Part shown: piece after piece, positions 35,092-46,563 of the stretch
Numbering within the stretch: the first letter of the stretch is position 1
How the letters are laid out: each line of letters begins with the position of its first letter
Position numbers and translations under genes: made by a program
The notes under the pieces: generated by a model
Database searches by the model: none
Seen by the model: only the letters and a program-made list of their open reading frames with translations
Told to the model about the DNA's origin: nothing
Assembly (NCBI RefSeq): GCF_017086405.1
Contig: NZ_CP070973.1
Span: 1,426,001 to 1,490,000, forward strand
Direction: 5' to 3'
Length of the DNA stretch: 64,000 bases
Origin: Mycobacterium gordonae
Lineage (GTDB): Bacteria > Actinomycetota > Actinomycetes > Mycobacteriales > Mycobacteriaceae

Positions 35092-38000
35092 CTAACCCGA
35101 CGCGCCCTGCGTACCGGGGCCGCCCTGGACGCCGTCGACGCCTCTGGTGCCCGCTGTCCCAGACGAACCCGCGCGAGCGTCACCGGAAGCCGCCCCGGCC
35201 ACGCCGGCCGCGCCGCCGGCGCCGCCGGTCCCGGCCGCTCCGCCCGCACCGCCGACTCCGCCGGCCCCCGCGGCCCCGGCGGTGGGCCCGGCCCCTCCGA
35301 TCCCGCCTTTGCCGCCGTTGCCGCCGCTACCCCCGTTGGCGCCATTGCCGCCGTTGCCGCCGTTGCCGCCGTTGCCGCTGCTCGCCAGGAACTGCGTTGT
35401 AGCGGCGCCGCCGTTACCCCCGGCGCCCCCGGCGCCGCCGTTGGCGCCGGCGCCTCCCGCGCCTCCCGCTCCGCCGATACCGCCGGCCCCGCCGACGACG
35501 CCGGTCAGATCGCCGATCGTTCCGGCGGCTCCGCCGGCGCCTGCGGCGCCGCCGCTGCCGCCCTTGCCGCCGAAGCTTTCGGGCCCATTGGCGTTGCCGC
35601 CGTGGCCGCCGTTGCCCCCGGCGCCGCCATTGGCGCCGACGCCGTTGGTGAGGTTGCTGCCGCCGACACCGCCGTTGCCGCCGTTGCCGCCTGCACCCCC
35701 GTGGCCGCCGTTGCCGCCGTGCCCCGCCGTGCCGGCGGTGGTCGCGTTCAGAATGTTTCCGCCGGCGCCGCCGGTGCCGCCATTGCCGCCGACGCCGCCG
35801 GTGCCTCCGGTACCGCCGTCCCCACCGGTGCCGGGGTTGATACCGGGGCCTTGATACTGGACCGAACCGCCTTTACCGCCGTCGCCGCCGTTACCTCCGG
35901 TGGCCCCGGTGCCGCCGTCCCCGCCCCTGCCGCCGACCGGCCGGCCGCCGTTGGAGGCGGTCCCGTCACCGCCCGAACCTCCCGGGCCGCCCGATGTTCC
36001 GGCGGGATCTGCGACAGCGCTCTTGCCGTTCTGGCCCGCCGCGCCACTGGGATTGCCGTCTTGTCCGGGGAGGCCTTGCCCGGCCGATCCGCCGCCGATG
36101 AACGGATTCACCCCCTCGCCGCCGGCACCTCCGACGCCGCCGAACCCTCCCTGACCGCCATTTCCTGCGCTTCCCATGCCGCCGGTCACCCCGCCGTCGC
36201 CGCCTCCTGCGCCGCCGAGACCGCCGTTGCCGCCCTTGCCGCCCACGCCCCCGACACCGCCGGTGCCGGCTTGTGCGGTGGGAAGTGCCGCAGCCTCCCC
36301 GGTGCCGCCGGTGCCGCCGATACCGCCGACGCCGCCGTTGCCGCCTCGTCCGCCGTTGACGCCGGACCCGCCGGCTGCCCCGCCCTGGCCGCCCTTTCCG
36401 CCGGCGCCGCCTGTGGTGCCGGTCCCGCCGACGCCGCCGGTTTGCGATGAACCGGTGAGACCCGTTCCGCCGGTACCCCCGGTACCGCCGGTGCCGCCGG
36501 TACCGCCGATTCCCGCTTTGCCTGCCGCGCCGGCAACACCGCCGGCCCCGCCCGACGCTCCGCCGGCGCCCGCAGCACCACCTTGACCGCCGGTGCCCCC
36601 GGTGGCGCCCGTCCCGCCGGCCGCCAGGTAAGTGCCCGCGGTGCCGGTGCCGCCCGTGCCGCCAGTGCCGCCGACCCCGCCAGTGCCGCCGGTGCCGCCG
36701 TCTCCGGCGTTGGCGTCGACCGCGCCGGCCGCCCCGCCGGCGCCCGCCCGACCGCCCTGGCCGCCCTTGCCGCCCTGGCCGCCGGCGATGCCGATGTCGC
36801 CCTGACCTCCCTTGCCGCCGTCGCCACCGACTCCGCCGCTGCCGCCTTTGCCGCCGTCGCCCGCGTGGGCGCCGAGTCCGCCGGCGGCCCCGCCTTTTCC
36901 GCCGTTGCCACCCAGTCCGCCCGCGGTGCCATTGCCGCCCTGGCCACCGCCCTCGGTGCCGGGGTGCCCTGGCCGCCGGCCCCGCCAGTGCCTCCGGTGC
37001 CACCCGTGCCGCCGTTGCCGCCGGAGCCCGCCGCGCCGGTGTTGCCGCCCGCGCCGCCGGCCGCACCGCCAATGCCTGCCGCTCCGCCGTCGCCTGCGGT
37101 CCCGCCGTTGCCGCCGGTGCCGCCCGACTGGGTGGCGGTGCCGGCCGTGCCGGTCCCGCCGGTGCCGCCAGTTCCGCCGGTACCCCCGTTGCCGCCTTGG
37201 CCGCCGTTCCCGGCGTTGGCGCCGGTTCCGCCGGCGGCGCCGCCTTTACCGCCGGTGCCGCCTTGGCCGCCGGTGGTACCGGAACCGCCTTCGCCGCCGC
37301 CCGGGTTGCCGGTCGCACCCTGGCCGCCGGTGCCGCCGCCGCCCCCTTGTCCGCCGGTGCCGCCGGTGCCGGCGGTTCCGACCGCGCCGGCGTTACCGCC
37401 ACTTCCGCCGGCCGCGCCGCCACTGCCGGCGGCTCCGCCCTTCCCGCCGACGCCGCCGGTGCCGCCAAGGCCGGCGGCGTCAATGGCGGTGCCGGCGGTG
37501 CCGGTGCCGCCGCGGCCGCCGGTGCCGCCGGTCCCGCCGCTACCTCCGCGACCACCGTCGCCGGCGTCAGCGCCGACACCGCCGGCCGCTCCTCCTTGTC
37601 CGCCGGTGCCGCCGGCTCCGCCGATGGTGCCGGTGCCGCCGGTGCCGCCGCCGGACGCGCCGGTGCTTCCGGTGCCACCGTCGCCGCCCGTTCCGCCCTG
37701 ACCTCCTACACCGCCGGCTCCGGCGCGTCCGGTCGCTCCGACACTGCCGCCCGAGCCGCCCGAGGGGCCGCCGGAACCAGCCGAGCCGCCTTGACCGCCG
37801 CTCCCACCCTTTCCACCGGCACCGCCACCCAGCACCGAGGTGCCCGTGGTGCCGGTGCCGCCCTGCCCGCCCGTGCCGCCGACGCCGCCGTCGCCGCCTT
37901 GCCCGCCGTCGGCACCGACACCACCGGCCGCACCGCCCCGGCCACCGCTACCGCCGCCGCCGCCGGCCGTGCCGTCGCGGCCGATGCCGCCGCCGGGCTG

Positions 38001-41000
38001 GCCTTCGGCCCCTTGGCCGCCATTCCCGCCGGTGCCTCCCGTGCCCCCACGGCCACCGGCTCCGGAGTGGCCCGCCACGCCGGCGCTGGCCCCGGAGCCA
38101 CCGGCCGCCCCGCCCGCTCCGGCCACGCCGCCCTGGCCACCCATTCCGCCGTCGCCACCTGTGCCGCCGGGATCGGTGACGGTGCCCGCGGTGCCGGTCC
38201 CGCCGGTTCCGCCGGTGCCCCCGATCCCACCGGTGCCGCCTTGGCCGCCCTGACCGAACTTGCCGCCGGCGCCGGCGCCGGCGGCGCCGCCCCGGCCCCC
38301 GTCACCGCCCGCGCCGCCATTGGTTCCGGTGTCCCCGTTAGCACCACCGGCGCTGCCGGCGGCGCCCGTGCCGCCGTTGCCGCCGGTCCCACCGGTGCCG
38401 CCCGCACCGCCCGAACCGGCAGTACCAGCGGCGCCGACGGTGCCGCCGGTGCCGCCGGACGCTCCGCCGGTACCTGCCGCGCCGCCGGATCCGCCACTCC
38501 CGCCATTGCCGCCGTCGCCACCCGCCTGCGAGGAGGTTCCCGCGGCGCCGGTGCCACCCGTTCCGCCGGTGCCCCCGGTGCCGCCGGTGCCGCCCTGGCC
38601 GCCGTCCCCGGCGCGGGTCCCGCCTGCTGGGCTGCCGCCGGCGCCGCCGGCGCCGCCCGCGCCTCCGCTGAAGCCGGCGCCGGCCGTGGCGCCGCTGCCC
38701 GGGGCGCCGTCAGCGCCGTTGCTGCCCGTTCCACCAGTGCCACCGACGCCACCCGTGCCGCCGCTACCTATCGCGCCTCGGGATCCTCCGATTCCGCCGC
38801 TTCCCGCCGACCCGCCGGCCCCGGCCGCACCGCCATTTCCACCGGTTCCCCCGGTGCCGCCGGCCGAGCCGCTGATTGTCCCGGATCCGCCGGCGCCGCC
38901 GGTTCCCCCGGTGCCGCCGGTGCCGCCTTGGCCGCCATCCCCGTTGAGCCCGCCCGTACCCGCATTGCCGCCCCGGCCGCCGGTGCCGCCGGCGCCGCCG
39001 GCGAAGCCGGTTCGGCCCGTCGCCGCGGAGTTGGCGGCGGCATCCCGGCCCGCACTACCGGCTCCGCCGGTTCCGCCGGCGCCTCCGGTACCGCCGCTGC
39101 CGCCGCTGCCCGTGGCGCCGCCCGACCCGCCAGTGCCCGCCCCACCGCCGACGCCGGCGCTTCCGCCGTTGCCTCCCGTCCCGCCGCTCCCGCCGGCCGA
39201 ACCGCTGATGGTTCCGGATCCGCCGGCGCCGCCGCCGCCTCCTTGACCGCCGCGGCCGCCGGCCCCACCGTCGCCGTTGATCCCGCCGGTAGCGGCGTGG
39301 CCGCCCTGGCCGCCGGCACCACCGGCGCCGCCGGTGAAGCCGGCACCGCCCACGGCTGCGGAGTTCGCGGTTGCGTCAGCGCCGGTGCTGCCGGCCCCGC
39401 CAAGCCCACCGGTTCCGCCAGTGCCGCCGATGCCCCCGCTGCCTACCGCCCCGCCGGACCCACCGGTGCCGCTGGCACCGCCGGTGCCCGCAGTACCACC
39501 GGCGCCGCCGACGCCGCCGGCCCCGCCGGCCGAGCCCGCCAAGGTACCGGACCCGCCTTCGCCGCCCGCGCCGCCTTGACCACCGCGTCCGCCCGTGCCG
39601 CCGACGCCGTTACCGCCGCCCGCTGAGGTGCTGCCGCCCTGGCCGCCGGTACCTCCGGAACCACCGGTGAAGCCGGTCCCGCCGACCGCGCCCGACTGAG
39701 CGGCCGCGTCGGCGCCGGATCCGCTGGCTCCGCCGTCACCGCCGGTGCCGCCGGTGCCGCCGGTGCCAGCACTCCCGGCTGCGCCGCCGGTGCCGCCGGT
39801 GCCGGCCGCGCCACCGAGACCAGCGGATCCGCCGATGCCCCCAGTGCCTCCCGTGCCACCGATTCCGTTGCTACTGGAGCCACCCGCTCCGCCGTGTCCG
39901 CCTTGGCCGCCTTGACCGCCCTGGCCGCCGGTGCCGTTGATGCCGCCGGTGGCGGTGGCTCCGCCCTGGCCGCCGTGGCCGCCGCGTCCGCCGGCGAATC
40001 CGGAGCCGCCGGTGGCGGCCGAATTCGCGGCGGCATCTGTTCCCTGGCTGCCCATGCCGCCGGTGCCGCCGGTGCCGCCGGTGCCCCCGGTGCCCGCCCT
40101 ACCGGTGTTTGCGCCGGTGCCGCCGATGCCTGCCGACCCGCCGGCCCCCGCAGTTCCGCCGGCCCCGCCGTCGCCGCCGGTGCCGCCGGCTCCGCTGCTG
40201 TTGTAGCCGCCCGTGCCGCCGGCTCCGCCGCGGCCGCCGTGGCCGCCGGCGCCGCCGGGGCCGTTGGTGGCGCCGGCGGTGCTGCCGCCCTGGCCGCCGG
40301 CTCCGCCGTCGCCTCCCGCGTAGCCGGTGCCCCCTGCGGCGCCTGAGTCCCCGGTGGCGTCGGTGCCGGCGCTGCCATCGCCGCCGTTGCCACCTGCTCC
40401 GCCGGTGCCACCGGTGCCCGCTCGGCCCGTGGTCGCACCGGAGCCACCTGTCCCGGGCGCGCCTCCCGCGCCGCCAGCCCCTCCGGCGCCGCCGGCCCCG
40501 CCGTGCCCGCCGGCGCCGTCGGTGTTGGAACCCCCGGACCCACCGTTCCCGCCCTGGCCGCCAGCCCCGCCGGCGCCGCCGCTGCCGTTGGTCCCGCCGG
40601 CAGCGGCGGTTCCGCCCTGGCCGCCGGTCCCGCCGGTGCCGCCCGCAGCCCCGGCGCCGCCCGCGGCACCCGAACCTACGGCGGCGTCGGCGCCCGCGGA
40701 GCCGGTTCCGCCCTGGCCGCCGGTCCCGCCGGCGCCACCGGTTCCCGCATGGCCCACGGTCGAGCCGGCGCCACCGGCGCCCGCCGCCCCACCGGTCCCG
40801 CCGGTTCCACCAGCGCCGCCGACGCCTTGGTTGTTGGAGCCACCGACTCCGCCGGCCCCACCCTGGCCACCCGCGCCTCCCAGACCTCCGGTGCCGGTGG
40901 CCCCGCTCGGGCCTACTCCGCCCGCGCCACCGGCCCCACCAGCTCCACCGGCGAACCCGCTGCCGCCGTCCATGCCCGAACCCGGCGCGGCGTCAGCACC

Positions 41001-42047
41001 CGCAAGGCCCACCCCGCCGGTGCCGCCCGTCCCCCCGACGCCCTCAGCGCCGGCCGCACCGTCAGCGCCACTGAGGCTGAGCAATTGTCCCGAACCGCCC
41101 GCCCCGCCGTGCCCGGCGGCGCCGCCGGTACCACCGACGCCTCCCGTGCCGCCGACACCTCCCAGACCTGCGACGGCACCGTCGGCGCCCGTTCCGCCGC
41201 TTCCTCCGGGCCCGCCGCCGCCGCCCAGACCGCCTTGCCCACCGGCTCCAAACAACAGCGCCGCTCGACCTCCTGCGCCACCGGCCCCGCCGCTGCCACC
41301 GGCCGCGCCGCTTCCGCCGCTGCCGGTGCCGAACCCGCCGGCCCCGCCGAGCCCGCCCATTCCACCGGCGCCGCCGCCGCTGAACAATCCGCCGGCGCCG
41401 CCGGTCCCGCCGGTGCCGCCGGTCCCGCCAGCGATACCGATGCCGCCCGCCGCGCCGGCCCCGCCCGCACCGCCGGCGCCGCCGGTTCCGAACAGCAGCC
41501 CGCCGGCTCCGCCGGCCCCCCCGGTAGCTCCCCCGACGCCTCCGTCACCACCGGCGCCGCCGGTACCCCACAGTCCGGCCGCTCCGCCGGTGCCGCCGCT
41601 CTGACCGGGTGCGCCCGCTGCCCCGGCGCCTCCGTTGCCGAACAGCAGGCCCCCGTCGCCACCGCGGCCTCCTGACGTGGTGGCGCTCGCGCCATCCCCG
41701 ATCAGTGGCCGCCCGAGCAGCAGCTGGGTGGGGTAGTTGATCAGGCCCAGCAGCACCTGCTCGACGTTGACCGCTTCGGCCGACTCATACGATCCCGCCG
41801 CGTCGTACAACGCGGCCACAAACTCGTGCTGGGCCGCGCCTATTCGTGCACTGATTTCCTGGTACTGCAGACCATGCCCGGCGAACAATGCCGCAATACT
41901 CGCGGACACCTCGTCCTCAGCGGCCGCCACGACCTGCGTCGTAGCGTTCGCAGCCGCCGCGTTGGCCGCGCTGAGCGCCGACCCGACACCAGCCAGCTCC
42001 TGGGTGGCTGCGAGCATCAGTTCCGCTGAAACCAATAGCTGCGGCAT
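35092..42047 (-). CDS. Giant PE_PGRS protein, first gene of tandem array (frame-disrupted as read)
   Basis: Begins [20 protein letters not shown] at ATG 42047; the frame is open 16 codons further upstream, but that is outside the PE domain. PE domain 1 to about 95, [14 protein letters not shown] linker, then PGRS to the end ([10 protein letters not shown]). The frame shifts at 36958-36964, where minus-strand CCCCGGC again stands for expected CCCCGGGC. Restoring one G gives 2,318 residues, the largest protein in the window. It heads a three-gene array with 9-base spacers; the likely promoter is in the AT-rich region upstream. Confidence 0.82.
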
Positions 42048-42530
42048 AGCGACACTCCCGGTTACCAAAAAGGCGATTGCCAACCGCCACTGCATTCGTG
42101 ATCGACCGCTGTTACTGCCCTGGTCGGTCCGAATGTTATCGCCGAATTTTTATCGCGTCAGTGAATTTGCGTATTTTCGCGGACAACTTTCCTGCGCAAA
42201 CTCCGCCCTAATTGGGCTGACCAGTATTCCCGACTGCGCCCCCATCGATAGTGTAATAGCTTGCAGCACAGCACTTTTAAAAGTTTACGATGAGTTGACG
42301 CTAAGAGAGCGCATCAAATGAAAGCGTGTAAATGCTATTTAAATTGTTGTGTCGACAAGCACTTACATAGCGCGCACACGCTATGTAAATGCGGCCCGGT
42401 GTGCGGACGCAGGGCTGCATTGATTCGTGGTTGCGAAACAGACTCTGTGTACGCCCTTAGCAGTGACTGCGGACATCGAAGATGCGCGGAGAATGATTGC
42501 TATTTGAATTCAAAGCGGCCCGAAAAGGGC
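42048..42530. other. AT-rich intergenic region upstream of the PE_PGRS array
   Basis: 483 bases, clearly less GC-rich than its surroundings, between the permease 3' end and the first array gene. It contains the palindrome ACTTTTAAAAGT (42273-42284), a 10-base-stem hairpin at 42363-42388, and a short hairpin (GCCC-GAAAA-GGGC, about 42519-42531) that could help end the permease transcript. A 77-codon Cys-rich frame (42318-42551) is present but doubtful. The array promoter should be here, but I cannot place it firmly. Confidence 0.5.
42363..42388. promoter_or_regulatory. Perfect hairpin/palindrome in AT-rich region
   Basis: TTACATAGCG (42363-42372), loop CGCACA, CGCTATGTAA (42379-42388): a perfect 10-base stem. 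GTGTAAATGCTATTTA at about 42326-42341 is a degenerate echo. It could be an operator for the PE_PGRS array about 320 bases downstream, or a transcript end. Function inferred only. Confidence 0.35.
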
Positions 42531-43988
42531 TTATCGAGCTGCTCCCGGTAGGCGCTCTTTCCCGGGTTCGGCCGTCTGGTAGTAGTGCACGTACGCCACC
42601 GCCGGCACCACCACGAAGGTGACGACGATCAACGCTATGGAGAAGTAGTTGGCGCCGCCGTGCGGGGTGAGGATCAGCGTCCGGTAGTCGAAAGACACCG
42701 CCAGCGCCACCGAGATCACCACCGCTGCCACCGGTAACACCTTGTCGGTGAACGCATTTCGCTTGACGGCCGCATGCGGGCCGGTTCGGTCTCGAGCCAG
42801 TGCGATCAGGGCTATCGGGACGATGATGAACTGGATGAACCGGGCGATCACTGCCAGGCCGGTCAGGGTGTCGCTGTCGAAACGCAACGCCAGCGGGAAG
42901 GCCAGCGCCAGCGCCGCGGTGATGATGAACGCCGCCATGGGGACGCCGAAGCGGTTCTTGCGGGACAGGCGGGCCGGCAGGGTGCCGGTGTCCGAAAGCG
43001 CGGTCCACAACCGCGGCGCTCCGAACGAGGCGGCCACGTTGATGCCGAACATCGAGATCAGCGCGCCCAGGATGACGATGCTGCGGAAGGCGTCGTTGCT
43101 GATGGCCGCGGCCAGTTTGACCGTGTCGGGGGATTGGACGACCTTGTCGGATCCCAACAACATCGCCACGCTGACGGCGAGGACGTAGACGGTGCCCACC
43201 GCCAGGATCGACAGCGGGATGGCTCGCGGCAGGTTGCGGTCGGGTTCTTCCATCTCCTCGGCAGCGTTGGCGATCGACTCGAAGCCGGTGAAGGCGTAGA
43301 GCGCCGCCACGGTGGCCAGGACCACGCCCGTCAGCGTGCTCTGCCCCGTCTCGAAAAACCCGAACAACGCGTACGGCGCCGGTTGGTGGATCCCGGGTGA
43401 GCTTGCCGTGGCGTAGTTATTCACGTGTTGGGTCGCGATGACCCACAGGCCGCCGCCGATGAAGACGGTCAACGCGAAGATCTTGCCGACGGTGGAGATC
43501 CCGTTGGCCCACTTGATCACCCGGTTGCCGAACAGATTGATCACCAGCAGCACCACGATGAACAGCAGAAAGGTCAAGGTCTTCACACTGAACAGCTTGC
43601 TGTCTTGATACCAATGATGTTGCGGGAAAACAACTCTCAGCAGAGTCGAGACGAACAGTGACGCCAGCACCCCCCACGCGATGGAGGCGACGATCGCGTG
43701 GGTGACGCCGACGTAGATGCCGATCCGCTGGCCGAACGCCGCCGTCGTGTAGGCGTAGGAGGCGCCGTTGGTTCGGACGTACCGGGCGGCGGTGGCGAAA
43801 ACGAGCGCCATGATGCCGGCGAAGAGCCCGGCCAGGACGTAGGCGGCAGGTGCCAATGGTCCGGCGAGCCTGATCACCGCGCCGGGAGTCAAAAAGATGC
43901 CGGCTCCGATGACCGCGTTGATTCCGAGCATGACAATGCTCCAGAAGCCGAGCTTGCTGATCGAAATCTCCTCGCCGCCGTACCTCAC
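42531..43988 (-). CDS. APC-superfamily amino-acid permease
   Basis: 485 residues, about 12 hydrophobic segments, integral inner-membrane protein. The first segment has the APC signature GINAVIGAGIFLTPGAV (about 23-39), the unwound TM1 substrate site. TM6 has AALYAFTGFESIANAAEEMEEPDRNLPRA, another family hallmark (FTGFE, then EE..P.R..PRAI). Probably an amino-acid/proton symporter or exchanger; substrate not predictable. The start is GTG 43988 with weak ribosome-site evidence. It stands alone: 240 gene-free bases upstream (43989-44230). I do not recall a counterpart at this position in Mtb. Confidence 0.88.
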   Translation of the reverse strand: MRYGGEEISISKLGFWSIVMLGINAVIGAGIFLTPGAVIRLAGPLAPAAYVLAGLFAGIMALVFATAARYVRTNGASYAYTTAAFGQRIGIYVGVTHAIVASIAWGVLASLFVSTLLRVVFPQHHWYQDSKLFSVKTLTFLLFIVVLLVINLFGNRVIKWANGISTVGKIFALTVFIGGGLWVIATQHVNNYATASSPGIHQPAPYALFGFFETGQSTLTGVVLATVAALYAFTGFESIANAAEEMEEPDRNLPRAIPLSILAVGTVYVLAVSVAMLLGSDKVVQSPDTVKLAAAISNDAFRSIVILGALISMFGINVAASFGAPRLWTALSDTGTLPARLSRKNRFGVPMAAFIITAALALAFPLALRFDSDTLTGLAVIARFIQFIIVPIALIALARDRTGPHAAVKRNAFTDKVLPVAAVVISVALAVSFDYRTLILTPHGGANYFSIALIVVTFVVVPAVAYVHYYQTAEPGKERLPGAAR

Positions 43989-44230
43989 CCAAAGCGCGGG
44001 GTGTCTTCCCTAAGCATCCGGGTTGGCCGATTCTTTCGACACCGCGGGTGTGTCACGCGCCGACTGCGGCCGCCCCCTGTGCCGCGGCCACCTGACGTCG
44101 TGCCGCCGATCGCGCGGTTACCACCGACGCGCCGGCACCATCGCCGCCTGCCCGGGAGCAGCCCCGCGGTGCCTCTGTCGGCAAACAACGCGGTACTGGC
44201 CCGCCGAGTCCGACAACTGACTACTGCGCG

Positions 44231-46477
44231 TCAAGACGCGCCGTCGAATCCGGTGCCTCCGAGCGCGCCGAACAGAAGTCCGCCCTTGCCGCCGGCGGCG
44301 CCGGTTCCGCCGCTGCCGTGGGCTTTACCACCGGTTCCGCCGTTGCCGCCGCCTCCGCCGTCGCCGCCGTTGCCGATCAGCTGGGCATTGCCGCCGCCGC
44401 CGCCGCTGCCACCGGTGCCGCCGGTCCCGGTGGTGAGGTTGTCACCGCCCGCGCCGCCGAACGCCCCCTTGCCCCCGCCGCCGTACAGCGCGCCGCCGTT
44501 GCCGCCGACCCCTCCGGCACCGCCCTTGCCGCCGACGCTGGTGTCGATGTTGCTGTTGGTTGTTCCGCCGGCTCCCCCGACGCCGCCCGCACCGCCGTTG
44601 CCGATCATCCGGGCGCTGCCGCCGGCACCACCTGCCCCGCCCTGTCCGCCGTCACCGGGACTCGCGGCAGTTTGGTTTCCGCCGACACCGCCGGCCCCGC
44701 CGTCACCGCCATTGCCATAGACATACCCACCGGTCCCGCCGGTTCCCCCGGCGCCGCCGTTGCCGCCTCTGCCGGAGCTATCGGGTTGGTTGCCGGCGCC
44801 TCCACCAGCGCCCCCGTGACCGCCGGCGCCGAACAACCCGGCGGCCCCGCCATTGCCGCCCAGACCGCCGTCCCCGCCGGCCCCGTTGATGGCGTTCTTG
44901 CCGCCGATCCCGCCGGCGCCGCCGTCGCCGCCCTGGCCCGACAGATAGCCGCCGCGGCCCCCAGCGCCACCGGCGCCGCCGGTGCCGCCGGGTATGCCGC
45001 CCTTACCCGCGTTGACCCCGCCGGCACCGCCGCCCCCGCCGGCGCCGCCGTTGCCGATCAGCCAGCCGCCGGCCCCGCCTGCCCCGCCGGCTCCGCCGTC
45101 GCCCGGCGTGGTCGCGTTGTCGCCGATCGGACCGGATCCGCCGCTGCCGCCCAGTCCGCCGTTACCCCACAGCCCCGCAGCCCCACCGCTGCCGCCGGCG
45201 CCGCCAGTGCCGCCCGTGCCCTGGGTGACGTTGACACTGCCGCCATTGCCGCCGGCGCCGCCGTCGCCGTAGAACCACCCGCCGCGGCCGCCGTTACCGC
45301 CTGCCCCGCCGCCCCCGATGTCTGCGCCGACGCCACCGGCCCCGCCCGCCGCCCCGTTGCCCCATAACCCGGCGTTGCCGCCACCCCCACCGGCGCCGGC
45401 GGCGCCGCTCGTGCCGAGCGCACCGGCATTGAAACCCTGCACGAGTCCGGGAGCACCGCCGTTCCCGCCGGCGCCGCCGGCACCGGCTGTACCGAGCAAT
45501 CCGGCGCTGCCGCCGGCGCCGCCATTGCCGGCGGCGCCGCCATCACCGCTGATCTGTCCGCCGCCTCCCGCGCCGTTGCCGCCAGTGCCTCCGTCGCCGC
45601 CGTTCCCACCGGAGCCGGCGGCGCCGAACATCCCGCTCGTCCCGCCGGACCCACCGGACCCGCCGGAGCCGGCGTTGCCGCCCACACCGGCGCCGCTACC
45701 AACGATCCCACCCTTGCCGCCGTTGGCGCCGTCGCCGCCGGCGCCGCCGGCGCCGCCGTTACCGCCGAGTAGCCCTGCCACACCGCCCGATCCGCCGGCG
45801 CCGCCGTTACCGCCGCTACCCCCTTGGCCGTTCGCCGCGTTAACGCTCGTGCCGGCGATACCGTTGGCACCGGCTCCGCCGGCCCCGCCGTTGCCCCACA
45901 GCCAGCCTCCGTTGCCCCCGGCGCCACCGCTGCCGCCGGCAGTGCCGGCCGCGACGCCACTACCGCCCGCCCCGCCTGCGCCACCGTTGCCGATCAGTCC
46001 CGCGGCTCCGCCGTTGCCGCCGGCCGCACCCGAGCCGGCGGCCTGGGAGTAACCGTTGCCGCCGTTGCCGTACAGCAGTCCGCCCGCGCCGCCGTTGGGG
46101 CTGGCGGCCGTTCCGTTGGCGCCATCACCGATCAGGGGCCGCCCCAGCAGGACCTGGGTGGGCGCGTTGATCGCGTCCCATAATGTCTGCTGGACGTTGG
46201 CGGCCTCGGCGAGTCCATAGGCGTTGCCGCCGGAACTGAGGGCCTGGGCGAACTGCTGGTGGAATGCCGTCGCCTGCTCGCTGACGGCCTGGAACGACAG
46301 GGCGTGGCGGCCGAATACCGCGGTGATCGCTTGCGAGATCTCGTCGGCGGCCGCCGCCTGCAGTTGCGTGGTCGGACCCAATGCCGCCGTGCGGGCCGCG
46401 TCGATAGCCGATCTCAGAGAAGCCAGGTCGTTTGCCGCGGCGGTCAACAATTCCGGATTCGCGAACACGAACGACAT
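44231..46477 (-). CDS. PE_PGRS protein, intact
   Basis: 748 residues. PE domain [20 protein letters not shown] to about 95; linker [19 protein letters not shown] with repeated GGAGGxGG and spaced [22 protein letters not shown] units; end [17 protein letters not shown]. Unlike the giant array it keeps one frame throughout. Predicted ESX-exported cell-surface protein. A GGGAGG ribosome site lies in the loop of a perfect hairpin immediately before the ATG. Downstream of otsB2 on the same strand (86-base gap). Confidence 0.9.
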   Translation of the reverse strand: MSFVFANPELLTAAANDLASLRSAIDAARTAALGPTTQLQAAAADEISQAITAVFGRHALSFQAVSEQATAFHQQFAQALSSGGNAYGLAEAANVQQTLWDAINAPTQVLLGRPLIGDGANGTAASPNGGAGGLLYGNGGNGYSQAAGSGAAGGNGGAAGLIGNGGAGGAGGSGVAAGTAGGSGGAGGNGGWLWGNGGAGGAGANGIAGTSVNAANGQGGSGGNGGAGGSGGVAGLLGGNGGAGGAGGDGANGGKGGIVGSGAGVGGNAGSGGSGGSGGTSGMFGAAGSGGNGGDGGTGGNGAGGGGQISGDGGAAGNGGAGGSAGLLGTAGAGGAGGNGGAPGLVQGFNAGALGTSGAAGAGGGGGNAGLWGNGAAGGAGGVGADIGGGGAGGNGGRGGWFYGDGGAGGNGGSVNVTQGTGGTGGAGGSGGAAGLWGNGGLGGSGGSGPIGDNATTPGDGGAGGAGGAGGWLIGNGGAGGGGGAGGVNAGKGGIPGGTGGAGGAGGRGGYLSGQGGDGGAGGIGGKNAINGAGGDGGLGGNGGAAGLFGAGGHGGAGGGAGNQPDSSGRGGNGGAGGTGGTGGYVYGNGGDGGAGGVGGNQTAASPGDGGQGGAGGAGGSARMIGNGGAGGVGGAGGTTNSNIDTSVGGKGGAGGVGGNGGALYGGGGKGAFGGAGGDNLTTGTGGTGGSGGGGGNAQLIGNGGDGGGGGNGGTGGKAHGSGGTGAAGGKGGLLFGALGGTGFDGAS

Positions 46478-46500
46478 GGCAGTCCTCCCGATAGACTGCC
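46478..46500 (-). promoter_or_regulatory. Hairpin presenting the Shine-Dalgarno of the PE_PGRS gene
   Basis: Minus strand: GGCAGTC (46500-46494), loop TATCGGGAG, GACTGCC (46484-46478), then directly the ATG. The seven-base stem is perfect and the ribosome site GGGAG lies in the loop, with its last G in the stem. Such an arrangement could tune translation initiation. Sequence observation; regulatory role inferred. Confidence 0.45.
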
Positions 46501-46563
46501 GGGAGCCTAGCGCGTCCGACGGATTTGTACCGCTTTTCGTCCAGAATTGCGAAGAGCCGCAAG

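Noticed and set aside
42515..42531. Strong intrinsic terminator after the permease
   Set aside because: The GCCC-GAAAA-GGGC stem is only four to five pairs with no U tract, so it is mentioned under the AT-rich region but not called.
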